5,401 nucleotides of DNA from Candidatus Nanopelagicales bacterium (GTDB lineage: Bacteria > Actinomycetota > Actinomycetes > S36-B12 > UBA10799), in NCBI GenBank assembly GCA_030699055.1, contig JAUYKX010000301.1, forward strand, positions 1-5,401, written 5' to 3'. This document shows, one piece after another, positions 1-5,401 of the stretch. Positions within the stretch are counted from its first letter, which is position 1. Each line of letters begins with the position of its first letter. Position numbers and translations under genes: made by a program. The notes under the pieces are model-generated. The model searched no databases, was not told the origin of the DNA, and saw nothing but the letters and a program-made list of their open reading frames with translations.

Positions 1-81
1 TCGCAGAACCCCGACGTAGCCTGCCCTCAGCCGGGAATCCCACTCAAGCAGCCGCCTCAAGCGGCCAGTAGCCACAGCAAC
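1..81 (-). pseudogene. Possible out-of-frame C-terminal remnant of the nucleotidyltransferase
   Basis: From 81 down to the window edge, 27 codons stay open in a frame two bases off the annotated toxin. They read VAVATGRLRRLLEWDSRLRA and onward. An acidic or aliphatic helix followed by RLRRLL and a D-containing turn resembles the usual end of such nucleotidyltransferases after the KDW block. The likely junction is the ctctc run at 82-86 (GAGAG on the coding strand). This is pattern-based; the true end lies outside the window. Confidence 0.35.
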
Positions 82-551
82 CTCTCAGCCCCACGCCTGA
101 TCAGCGCCCGCACCGCGTCCCCCCACGGGAGCCGCACCCAATCCTTTGGCCTGTTGAACATCGCCTTGAATACTGCGAGCGGCTCAGCGTTAAGCACCGG
201 GATCTGTGCACCTTCGAAAGGAACCTTGGTCGTGTGCTGGCACGCGTATTCATGGAACGGGTCGGTGTTGAGAAAGATGTCGATGGGAGTTTCATGCCAG
301 AACAACCGCGTCTGACCATTGCACAACATTTGCTGCAGCTGTGTGTCGTTGACTGCTATGACGGGAGGCAGTGCGGGGATGATGTTCGTCGCATCTGAGG
401 CGTGGACAAAGACGTTGACGTCGATGTCACTCGTACCTCTCGGATTTCGGGTGCAATAAGCCAGCGCGATCGCGCCTCCAAACGCGTGCTCCAGATCGGC
501 TTGCTTGAAACTGTCATGGAGGGTCAACAGCTTCTCACCGAGTTGACTCAT
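57..551 (-). CDS. Nucleotidyltransferase-fold protein, probable MenT-like toxin, C-terminus possibly frameshifted
   Basis: A 164-aa member of the DNA polymerase beta-type nucleotidyltransferase superfamily. The signature is FGGAIALAY...RGTSDIDV: Gly25-Gly26, then metal ligands Asp42 and Asp44. A third acidic residue sits in TPIDIF (Asp91). The IPVLNAEPLAVFKAMFNRPKDW block (117-138) is the helical part usual in this group. Members paired with small proteins act as toxins that transfer nucleotides to targets such as tRNA 3' ends (MenT family) or to their partner (MNT type). Which applies here is unknown. ATG 551 overlaps the antitoxin stop, with AGGA five bases upstream. After Trp138 the sequence departs from the family pattern and becomes Arg/Leu-rich. 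Removing two bases in the GAGAG run at 86-82 restores a family-like helix in a frame open to the window edge. The gene may therefore be a pseudogene or end differently. Confidence 0.8.
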   Translation of the reverse strand: MSQLGEKLLTLHDSFKQADLEHAFGGAIALAYCTRNPRGTSDIDVNVFVHASDATNIIPALPPVIAVNDTQLQQMLCNGQTRLFWHETPIDIFLNTDPFHEYACQHTTKVPFEGAQIPVLNAEPLAVFKAMFNRPKDWVRLPWGDAVRALIRRGAERLLWLLAA

Positions 552-748
552 GGGTTCCTGAGGGGAAATAGGACCGGCGGCAGTTCGGAAATCCGGTCGT
601 GCGGCAACGACTCCGCCAACTCCAAAACGGCCTCAAGCTCTAGGGCGACATCCTGATCCGTCTTCTCGCCGAGTGGGGGGTGCGAGTCAGCCTTGACGGA
701 TCGGGTGGCTGGTACCCGATCCCCGGGCTGTGCTTCTGCCGAGGACAT
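548..748 (-). CDS. Small antitoxin-like protein preceding a nucleotidyltransferase
   Basis: Protein of 66 aa, not recognised by motif. Residues 1-30 are polar, Pro- and Ser-rich and look disordered. Residues 31-50 (DQDVALELEAVLELAESLPH) should form an acidic amphipathic helix. A short hydrophobic stretch, LPPVLFPLRNP, ends the chain. Its stop overlaps the start of the nucleotidyltransferase in ATGA, so the two are translationally coupled. Gene order, size and coupling fit the antitoxin of a nucleotidyltransferase toxin-antitoxin pair, similar in layout to the short antitoxin of mycobacterial MenAT1. The acidic helix could bind and block the toxin directly. No DNA-binding fold is visible. ATG 748 is chosen for its strong ribosome binding site. 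The antitoxin role is inferred from context, not from homology. Confidence 0.72.
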   Translation of the reverse strand: MSSAEAQPGDRVPATRSVKADSHPPLGEKTDQDVALELEAVLELAESLPHDRISELPPVLFPLRNP

Positions 749-752
749 GTCG

Positions 753-761
753 CTCCCTTCT
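753..761 (-). promoter_or_regulatory. Strong ribosome binding site of the small antitoxin-like gene
   Basis: The coding strand reads AGAAGGGAG at 761-753, four bases before ATG 748. It is the best Shine-Dalgarno in the window and decides the start of the 66-aa protein over the ATG-like codon at 883. Confidence 0.7.
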
Positions 762-773
762 GTCGCCGGCAAC

Positions 774-802
774 AGTTTAGGTGAGATCGACGCTGTTGTT
801 GC
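774..802 (-). promoter_or_regulatory. Possible promoter of the toxin-antitoxin operon
   Basis: The minus strand has TAAACT at 779-774, matching the TANNNT -10 form. It lies 25 nt before ATG 748. Seventeen bases upstream is GCAACA (802-797), a weak -35 match. The 5' leader would be about 20 nt and would contain the strong AGAAGGGAG ribosome binding site. This is inference from consensus only. Confidence 0.4.
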
Positions 803-811
803 TGAGGAATA

Positions 812-857
812 GACGGCCAGCTGACGACGGCCACTGAATACTGCCCGGGGACGGTCA
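812..857. repeat. Repeated GACGGCCA octamers upstream of the toxin-antitoxin promoter
   Basis: On the plus strand GACGGCCA occurs at 812-819 and 826-833, and a one-mismatch copy GACGGTCA at 850-857. The start-to-start spacing is 14 and 24 bp. They lie just upstream of the proposed -35. Such spacing could suit a binding protein, possibly the antitoxin, but chance recurrence in GC-rich DNA is quite possible. Confidence 0.25.
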
Positions 858-971
858 TTTATCTGCCCGCTGGCGGATGGCAAATCCCCATGTCCCTTGA
901 CAAACGTGGCTGTCAGTTTTCAAGATCGAGACTGTGACCTTCATACTTCCGCAGGTGAAACGGGGTGACAG

Positions 972-1046
972 TAGGGCGAGTGGGACTCGAACCCACGACC
1001 TGTCAGATTATGAGTCTGCCGCTCTGACCAACTGAGCTACCGCCCC
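972..1046 (-). tRNA. tRNA with CAT anticodon (Met elongator or Ile2)
   Basis: The cloverleaf can be drawn by eye. Acceptor GGGGCGG pairs with TCGCCCT, with G-U at both ends. The D arm is GCTC/GAGC, the anticodon loop CTCATAA gives anticodon CAT, and the T arm is GTGGG-TTCGAGT-CCCAC. The discriminator base is A, and no CCA is encoded (CTG follows). The anticodon stem GCAGA/TCTGA has a G-A mismatch at its top pair, and the variable loop is 6 nt. An initiator tRNA is unlikely because the 1-72 pair is not mismatched in the initiator manner and the anticodon stem lacks three consecutive G-C pairs. Sequence alone does not separate elongator Met from lysidine-modified Ile2. Confidence 0.95.
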
Positions 1047-1063
1047 TGATGTTGTGCCCGGCG

Positions 1064-1093
1064 AGTGTATCGGCTTGCCAGACCTGGTGTTGA
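1064..1093 (-). promoter_or_regulatory. Possible promoter of the tRNA gene
   Basis: On the minus strand, TCAACA (1093-1088) and TACACT (1069-1064) are separated by 18 nt. They match the -35 and -10 consensus in four and four positions. The -10 fits the actinobacterial TANNNT form. Transcription would start about 10 nt before the tRNA 5' end. The 92-nt gap between the esterase stop and the tRNA holds no obvious terminator, so read-through from the operon is also possible. Confidence 0.4.
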
Positions 1094-1138
1094 CCCGCAA
1101 GCCGTGGATCAACGAGCAACCAACCGGACGAGTCTCGA

Positions 1139-2113
1139 TCACAACAGCCGGGCGAACTCCCGGCAGGTGCGGTCGGCCGCCTCGGCACACGCGGGCGACA
1201 GGGCGGCCATGTCGAAGAACCCGTGGATCAGACCGTCGAAACGGATCGCCGTTACCGGCACCCCGGCGTCGGCCAGAGCTCTCGCGTACGCCTCACCCTC
1301 GTCCACAAGCGGGTCGAATTCGGCGGTGACCACCACCGCGGCCGGCAGCCCCGATAGCTCGCCGTAAATCGGCGAAATCCGGGGGTCGGATAGTTTCGAA
1401 ACAATCGCCGGGTCGGGCGATCCGTCGACCACCCCGCCGATGTAGTGGGAGCCGAACCAGGCCATGTCATCGCTGGTCAGAAAGTAGCCCTCGGCATGTT
1501 CGTCGCGTGACGGGTACCGCTCCCCGCCAGCCGCGAAATCCACCGCCGGATAAATCAATAACTGAGCCCGCAAAGCCGGACCGCCGAGATCCCGACACAA
1601 CTGGGTCACCACAGCGGTGAAGTTCCCGCCCGCACTATCCCCGGCCACCGCCAGCCGATCGACGTCTCCCCCGAATCGGTCGATGTTGTCCGCCACCCAG
1701 CGAATCGCCGCAAAGGCATCGTCGACTCCCGCAGGCCAAGGATGTTCCGGTGCCCGCCGGTAGTCGACGCTGACCACCACGGCATTGGCGTCGCGACATA
1801 ACCGGCGGGCCTGGTTGTCGTGGGTGTCCAGGTCGCCGATGACGAATCCGCCACCGTGGAAGAACACAACCGTCGGCAGCGGGTCATCATCGGTGCCGGG
1901 CTGGTAGGAACGCGCCCGGATCAAACCGGCCGGGCCCGGAATCGTGAGGTCCTCGACCTCGGCCACCGGAATGATCATCGAGGGCTGTCGAATGTCGACG
2001 GTCAATTGTCGAAATGCCGCCCGGGCCTGGTCCGGCGTGCCCGAGCTCATCGGTGGGCGGTCAAGTTGCTCCAGCGCATCCAGGAGGGCACGTACCCCGG
2101 GGTCCAACGACAT
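1139..2113 (-). CDS. Alpha/beta hydrolase, HSL/LipH-type esterase
   Basis: Carboxylesterase of the hormone-sensitive-lipase (class IV) type, predicted to cleave short acyl esters; 324 aa, normal for the family. A helical cap region at about 5-45 precedes the fold. Oxyanion-hole motif HGGG is at 86-89, followed by GDLDTHDNQ. DYRRAPEHPWPA (117-128) is a second family hallmark. The nucleophile is in GDSAGG (Ser160), the acid in EFDPL (Asp267), and the catalytic His in GLIHGFF (His297). The triad is complete and no signal peptide is seen, so it is likely cytoplasmic. ATG 2113 is preceded by AGAGGA at 2126-2121, 7 nt away. It lies 37 nt after the VWA gene and looks co-transcribed. The overall pattern resembles mycobacterial LipH/LipI/NlhH proteins, but the true substrate cannot be read from sequence. 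Confidence 0.94.
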   Translation of the reverse strand: MSLDPGVRALLDALEQLDRPPMSSGTPDQARAAFRQLTVDIRQPSMIIPVAEVEDLTIPGPAGLIRARSYQPGTDDDPLPTVVFFHGGGFVIGDLDTHDNQARRLCRDANAVVVSVDYRRAPEHPWPAGVDDAFAAIRWVADNIDRFGGDVDRLAVAGDSAGGNFTAVVTQLCRDLGGPALRAQLLIYPAVDFAAGGERYPSRDEHAEGYFLTSDDMAWFGSHYIGGVVDGSPDPAIVSKLSDPRISPIYGELSGLPAAVVVTAEFDPLVDEGEAYARALADAGVPVTAIRFDGLIHGFFDMAALSPACAEAADRTCREFARLL

Positions 2114-2120
2114 GGCTGTG

Positions 2121-2126
2121 TCCTCT
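2121..2126 (-). promoter_or_regulatory. Ribosome binding site of the esterase gene
   Basis: The coding strand reads AGAGGA seven bases before ATG 2113. It lies in the 37-nt gap after the TAG of the VWA gene and fixes the start. Confidence 0.7.
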
Positions 2127-2150
2127 CATCGACCGATCAGTGCGGCGAGC

Positions 2151-3353
2151 CTACCGCCGGGCTCGAGATCCGCGATTCAACCACGACATCGCTTCTGTCA
2201 GGCCCTCAATAGTCATCGGGAACATGCGGAATACCCGACCGATTTCCTCGATGGTCGTGCCGCGCCAACTCGTCTCCGGCTCCGGGTTCAGCCAGACATG
2301 GTGCGGAAAGTGCTGAGCCAACCGCTCCAGCCATTGCATTCCCGTGACCAGCGCCCGCTCGCCGGGCGCGGCCGGGGCACCCATCGACAGCTCGTACGGA
2401 GCCATCAGCGCATCACCCACCATGATCAGCTTGTATTGACCGGCGCATTGGCGCATCAGGTCAGGCACCCACAACGGTTCCGTGAAGCGATCCGTCTCAT
2501 AGACCTGTCCGTACACGCAATTGTGGAAGTAATACGTCCGCAGGTCGCGGAAGTGGGTTGCCTTCCTGGTGGCGCTGAACAACTGCGACATCAGCGCCGA
2601 GTACGGGAACATCGAACCGCCCACGTCGATCATCAAAATCACGTGGGTGTCGGGACGGGCCGGCGGCCTGGTGATGATCTCGATATCGCCGGCGTTGGCC
2701 GCCGTGGCGTCGATGGTCCGGTCGATGTCCAATTCGATGTCGGCGCCCTCGCGCACGAAGGCGCGCAGACGTTTCAGCGCGACCTCGAACTGGCGGATGT
2801 CCAGAATCATGTCCGATCGATACGGCCGATAACGACGAGCGTCCGCGACCCGTACCGCGGCCCGACCACCGCCCGACGATCCGGTGCTCAGCCCGGAAGC
2901 CGATCGTCCGGCCTGCCCGAACGGCGAAGTACCGCCGGTGCCGATCCAGTACCCGCCACCGTCATGGCGCTCGGTCTGCTCCCGCATCCGCTCGGCGAAA
3001 CGGCGACGAAGCTCGTCAATCTGCTCCGTACTCAGGTGATCCGGGCCGATCTCATCGTCAATCCCGTTGTCGTGCCGATGCCTTTCCATCTCGGCTTCGT
3101 CGAGCCACCGCCGCAGTTCATCCGTCATCGTGGTGTCGATCATCTCAACACCCTTGAACTCGGCCAGAAAAGCCTGATCAAACGCATCGAGATGGCCCTC
3201 GTGATGCACCAGGACCGCACGAGCTACGTAGTAGAAGTCGTCCAGGTTGCTCTCGTGTAGCCCGTGACCCATTGCTTCGGCCAGGGCCAGAGCCTCGGCG
3301 ACACCGACCGGGACGCCCAGGTGCCTCAGCCGATAAAGGAAGTTGACGAACAC
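2151..3353 (-). CDS. CoxE-like VWA-domain protein, MoxR partner
   Basis: Predicted cytoplasmic VWA protein of the CoxE-like family, 400 aa. The N-terminal helical part (1-130) starts FLYRLRHLGVPVGVAEAL, typical for the family. A Gly-rich segment follows (132-164, with GTGGTSPFGQAG), then a basic RRYRPYRSD stretch, then the VWA domain from about 237. The metal-site (MIDAS) motif is DVGGS (243-247), with VGDA at 312-315 as the likely further acidic position. From memory, DVGGSM in place of DxSxS and the later WLNPEPE block are normal for this subfamily, so the site is not judged broken. The start is GTG 3353, 16 nt after moxR; it begins exactly at the conserved N-terminus. A TTG at 3419 also opens the frame but would add 22 residues encoded within moxR. 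Family knowledge suggests it binds MoxR and a client enzyme; the client here is unknown. Confidence 0.91.
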   Translation of the reverse strand: MFVNFLYRLRHLGVPVGVAEALALAEAMGHGLHESNLDDFYYVARAVLVHHEGHLDAFDQAFLAEFKGVEMIDTTMTDELRRWLDEAEMERHRHDNGIDDEIGPDHLSTEQIDELRRRFAERMREQTERHDGGGYWIGTGGTSPFGQAGRSASGLSTGSSGGGRAAVRVADARRYRPYRSDMILDIRQFEVALKRLRAFVREGADIELDIDRTIDATAANAGDIEIITRPPARPDTHVILMIDVGGSMFPYSALMSQLFSATRKATHFRDLRTYYFHNCVYGQVYETDRFTEPLWVPDLMRQCAGQYKLIMVGDALMAPYELSMGAPAAPGERALVTGMQWLERLAQHFPHHVWLNPEPETSWRGTTIEEIGRVFRMFPMTIEGLTEAMSWLNRGSRARR

Positions 3354-3365
3354 CGGTGTTGGCTG

Positions 3366-3372
3366 CCTTTCA
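3366..3372 (-). promoter_or_regulatory. Ribosome binding site of the VWA gene, overlapping the moxR stop
   Basis: The coding strand reads GAAAGG at 3371-3366, 12 nt before the GTG at 3353. The first bases of this site are shared with the moxR TGA stop (3372-3370). This supports GTG 3353 over the upstream TTG and suggests translational coupling of the two proteins. The spacing is a little longer than ideal. Confidence 0.55.
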
Positions 3373-4251
3373 CCGATACCGGCCCGAATATCGGGTCCGT
3401 TCGGTGAAGCTCTCGGCAAACGCCTGCAGATCCTGCTCCTTCTTCAACATTGTTCCCAAGTACGGCAGGTCTGGTGACAACTTGATGTCCTTCACCCCGC
3501 CAGCCAACAGCATCGAGATCCAGTCGACCAATTCGCTGGTGCTCGGGTGTTTACGAACCCGTTCCAGCCCTCGAATCGCGTAAAACACATCCAACGCCTG
3601 GCCAAGCAACTTGTCGGCCAAACCCGGGTGATGCACCTCGATGATTCGGGCCATCAGTTCGCGATCCGGAAAGTCGATGAAATGGAACACGCATCTGCGC
3701 AGAAATGCGTCGGGCAGTTCTTTCTCGGCATTGCTGGTAATCACCACGACGGGTCGATGCTGCGCCGCGACCTCGTCGCCAGTCTCGGCGATGGTGAATC
3801 TCATCCGGTCCAACTCATGGAGAAGATCGTTGGGAAATTCGATGTCGGCCTTGTCGATCTCATCGATCAACAGCACTGTTCGCCGCTCCGAGCTGAAGGC
3901 CCGACCGACCGGCCCCAGATGGATGTACTCCCGAATATCCCGGACGTCGCGATCGCCGAAACGGCTGTCGTAGAGACGCTGGACCGTGTCGTAGTGGTAG
4001 AGCCCGTCCTGCGCCCGAGTCGTGCTCTTGACGTTCCAGGAGATCAATTCCAGACCCTCGGCATCGGCAATCGCCTCGGCCAGCAGAGTCTTCCCCGTGC
4101 CCGGCTCGCCCCGCACCAGCAACGGCTTGGCCAGCACCAGAGCACAGCGAACTGCCGCTTCCAGCGCCTCGTTGGTCAGGTAACTGTCGGTGCCACGGAA
4201 TTCGCGTCTACCGGCCGATCCGGCCCGCGCCGAGCTGATGGGTGGTTTCAC
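3370..4251 (-). CDS. MoxR-family AAA+ ATPase
   Basis: Cytoplasmic ATP-dependent chaperone-like ATPase, 293 aa, the usual length for MoxR proteins. Visible motifs: Walker A GEPGTGKT (48-55), Walker B VLLIDEIDKAD (126-136, catalytic Asp130-Glu131), sensor 1 ITSNAEKELPD (Asn174), an arginine-finger-type FLRRC (183-187), and a helical lid with KHPSTSELVDWISML (234-248). MoxR ATPases typically act with a VWA-domain partner to remodel or activate a client, and the next gene encodes such a partner. The GTG at 4251 is chosen as start because it is the first in-frame start after the protease stop and gives family length. The frame stays open upstream to 4830, but only as a compositional shadow of the protease gene. 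No strong Shine-Dalgarno is visible before this GTG, so translation may depend on coupling to the protease gene. Confidence 0.93.
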   Translation of the reverse strand: MKPPISSARAGSAGRREFRGTDSYLTNEALEAAVRCALVLAKPLLVRGEPGTGKTLLAEAIADAEGLELISWNVKSTTRAQDGLYHYDTVQRLYDSRFGDRDVRDIREYIHLGPVGRAFSSERRTVLLIDEIDKADIEFPNDLLHELDRMRFTIAETGDEVAAQHRPVVVITSNAEKELPDAFLRRCVFHFIDFPDRELMARIIEVHHPGLADKLLGQALDVFYAIRGLERVRKHPSTSELVDWISMLLAGGVKDIKLSPDLPYLGTMLKKEQDLQAFAESFTERTRYSGRYR

Positions 4252-4288
4252 GCGCCCGATAATAGGCAGGACGTTTTCGGCGGGCCGG

Positions 4289-5401
4289 CTACCTGGCCCG
4301 ACGAGCCCTGACAATCGGCGCCCAACCACCCCACAGGCCATTGCCCGCTCGCACGCTGCAGCGATAGCGCTGCGGCATGGGCACGCGACGGAACACCACC
4401 CCGCGGGCATTTGCCCCGATCGAAGCCGACAATGTGCGGCCCCGATTGAGGCACCGCACTTCATAGCCGGTGAGCTCGGCCGAACCGGTCGAAGCCGGCG
4501 GGCGAAATGTGACCCGCAGCTTGCGACCCCGCGCCTTGGCTCGGACGTGGCGGGGCAGACCGGGTGCAACCGCCTGCGGTTCGGCAGATGGCTGCGGCTC
4601 GGCAGATGGCTCCGGCTCCGGCTCCGGCTCCGACAACCCCATCGCATCTGCGGGACTGACCAGCCCGTAGCCGTATTCCGGATCCCACCCGGGCGAGCCC
4701 AGGTCGACGGCCGTCGACCGCAAGGCGGAAACCACCGCCCCACCGGGCGCTCCGGGGATCTGCCCGCGCAGGTTCGCCAATACCAGCGCGGCACTCCCAG
4801 CAGCGTAAGGAGTAGCCATCGAGGTCCCACTCATACTGGCCACCGTCGAAGTCGGGTAAGAGGACAAGATGCCCACACCTGGCGCCGCCAACTCGACGTG
4901 GGAACCGCGATTCGAGAAGTAGGCGACTTCATGGCCCTGGCCAATCGCCGCTACCCCGACCACTTGAGGATGACCTGCCGGGAAGGAGACCTCTTCAGTT
5001 CCACCTGGTTCGTGCTCGTTCCCCGCTGCCGCGAACATGGCCACACTCCGCCCGGCGGCGTAGCTCACCGCCGAGGCCATAGTGCTCGAATACGATCCGC
5101 CGAGCGACATGTTGATCACGTCAGCGCCGTTGTCAGCGGCCCAGATGATTCCGGCAGCAACGTCGGAACTCCAACCGGATCCGTTGGAATCGAGCACCTT
5201 GACTGGCAGAACACTGGCCTGTGGCGAAATTCCGGTAGTCAAGTCCCCATCCCGGTCTGCGGCGACAATCCCCGCCACGTGGGTGCCGTGGCCGTTTCCG
5301 TCCACCCGACCGTCCCCCGTCGACCCTCCCCCGCCGTTGACGAACACGGCTCCCGACAACACCCGTCCCAACAAGTCGGGATGGGAACCCTGCACCCCGG
5401 T
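4289..5401 (-). CDS. Subtilisin-like (S8) serine protease, 5' end outside window
   Basis: Endopeptidase of the subtilase family, probably exported; any signal peptide or propeptide lies beyond the window edge. The frame is open to the edge. The first visible codons read TGVQGSHPDL, the tail of the usual DTGV...HPDL block, so the catalytic Asp should be the codon just outside. The GTG at 5395 is therefore internal, not a start. Of the 370 visible residues, the catalytic His is in GNGHGTHVAG (about 38), the oxyanion Asn in FAAAGNE (about 128) and the nucleophile Ser in SGTSMATP (about 194). A Glu/Pro/Ser/Ala/Gln linker follows (about 258-277), then a beta-rich fibronectin-III-like domain (about 280-370) with two cysteines near 317 and 348. 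It has no C-terminal membrane helix and no LPXTG signal, so it does not look like a mycosin. It ends in TAG, 37 nt before moxR, and appears to be in the same operon. Confidence 0.93.
   Translation of the reverse strand, partial: TGVQGSHPDLLGRVLSGAVFVNGGGGSTGDGRVDGNGHGTHVAGIVAADRDGDLTTGISPQASVLPVKVLDSNGSGWSSDVAAGIIWAADNGADVINMSLGGSYSSTMASAVSYAAGRSVAMFAAAGNEHEPGGTEEVSFPAGHPQVVGVAAIGQGHEVAYFSNRGSHVELAAPGVGILSSYPTSTVASMSGTSMATPYAAGSAALVLANLRGQIPGAPGGAVVSALRSTAVDLGSPGWDPEYGYGLVSPADAMGLSEPEPEPEPSAEPQPSAEPQAVAPGLPRHVRAKARGRKLRVTFRPPASTGSAELTGYEVRCLNRGRTLSASIGANARGVVFRRVPMPQRYRCSVRAGNGLWGGWAPIVRARRAR
4575..4634 (-). repeat. Short tandem repeats coding the protease linker
   Basis: On the plus strand, two 18-bp copies sit head to tail at 4575-4592 and 4593-4610 with one mismatch. 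They are followed by three tccggc hexamers (4611-4628) and a near-copy, tccgac. On the coding strand they give alternating Glu-Pro units and two AEPQPS-like units. This is the low-complexity spacer between the catalytic and C-terminal domains of the protease. Repeat units are multiples of three, so gain or loss of a copy would keep the reading frame. Confidence 0.8.

Larger units (their letters stand above)
749..971. other. Intergenic region between the tRNA and the toxin-antitoxin pair
   Basis: This 223-nt stretch has no convincing gene. It holds a promoter-like sequence and repeated GACGGCCA-type octamers upstream of the small protein gene, described separately. No U-tailed hairpin terminator is apparent after the tRNA. 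An open frame reaches up from the small protein to 883 but lacks a ribosome binding site there. Confidence 0.6.

Noticed and set aside
749..883. Longer 111-aa version of the antitoxin-like protein
   Set aside because: No ribosome binding site near 883, while ATG 748 has a strong one; the extension would also cover the likely promoter.
910..971. Inverted repeat CTGTCA (910-915) with TGACAG (966-971) after the tRNA
   Set aside because: Only six bases with a 50-nt loop and no U-tract; too weak for a terminator or an attachment site.
1003..1190. Two short minus-strand open frames across the tRNA
   Set aside because: They run through the tRNA gene and its leader and show no protein-like features.
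2610..2630. Apparently degenerate MIDAS motif (DVGGS) in the VWA protein
   Set aside because: As far as I recall this form is normal in the CoxE-like subfamily, so it is not taken as loss of function.
1944..3260. Long plus-strand open frame of 438 codons
   Set aside because: It lies antisense to the VWA gene and esterase, has no recognisable domain and a composition rich in Arg, His and Gln, typical of a high-GC shadow frame.
3547..4311. Plus-strand open frame of 254 codons
   Set aside because: Antisense to the moxR gene with no motifs; the opposite strand carries complete AAA+ motifs.
4252..4830. N-terminal extension of the MoxR frame
   Set aside because: It overlaps the protease gene, reads as low-complexity Arg/Ser/Gly sequence, and would make the ATPase far longer than its family.
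4289..5401. Mycosin (type VII secretion protease)
   Set aside because: No C-terminal membrane helix and no secretion-system genes nearby; the C-terminal domain is fibronectin-like.

Overview
The window is a high-GC bacterial segment, most likely from an actinomycete. The evidence is strong G/C preference at third codon positions, GTG starts for two core genes, a tRNA gene without an encoded CCA end, and protein families common in Actinobacteria. No species can be assigned. Every supported gene lies on the minus strand, so transcription runs from high to low coordinates.

Layout in the direction of transcription. (1) 5401-4289: the 3' part of a subtilisin-like (S8) serine protease gene that enters from outside the window. 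It has a Glu/Pro-rich repeat linker and a C-terminal fibronectin-III-like domain. (2) 4251-3370: a MoxR-family AAA+ ATPase of 293 aa. (3) 3353-2151: a CoxE-like von Willebrand factor A (VWA) protein of 400 aa, whose ribosome binding site overlaps the moxR stop codon. (4) 2113-1139: a hormone-sensitive-lipase-type alpha/beta hydrolase of 324 aa. The gaps between these four genes are 37, 16 and 37 nt, so they look like one operon. (5) 1046-972: a tRNA with a CAT anticodon (Met or Ile2), with a plausible promoter of its own. (6) 748-548 and 551-57: a 66-aa protein and a 164-aa nucleotidyltransferase overlapping by ATGA. They resemble a nucleotidyltransferase toxin-antitoxin pair, comparable in layout to mycobacterial MenAT modules.

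How the genes may work together. MoxR ATPases and CoxE-like VWA proteins usually form a chaperone pair that remodels or activates a client. Here the pair lies between a protease and a small-ester hydrolase, and the client cannot be read from sequence. The toxin-antitoxin module is separate. It has its own promoter-like sequence and ribosome binding site, locally lower GC, and lies just beyond a tRNA gene, which fits an accessory insertion. Its toxin gene may carry a 2-base frameshift near the 3' end: the nominal reading frame ends in an atypical tail, while a family-like C-terminus continues in another frame to the window edge.

The protease, MoxR, VWA, hydrolase and tRNA calls are firm. The toxin-antitoxin assignment is good but inferential. 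Promoter and repeat calls are tentative.
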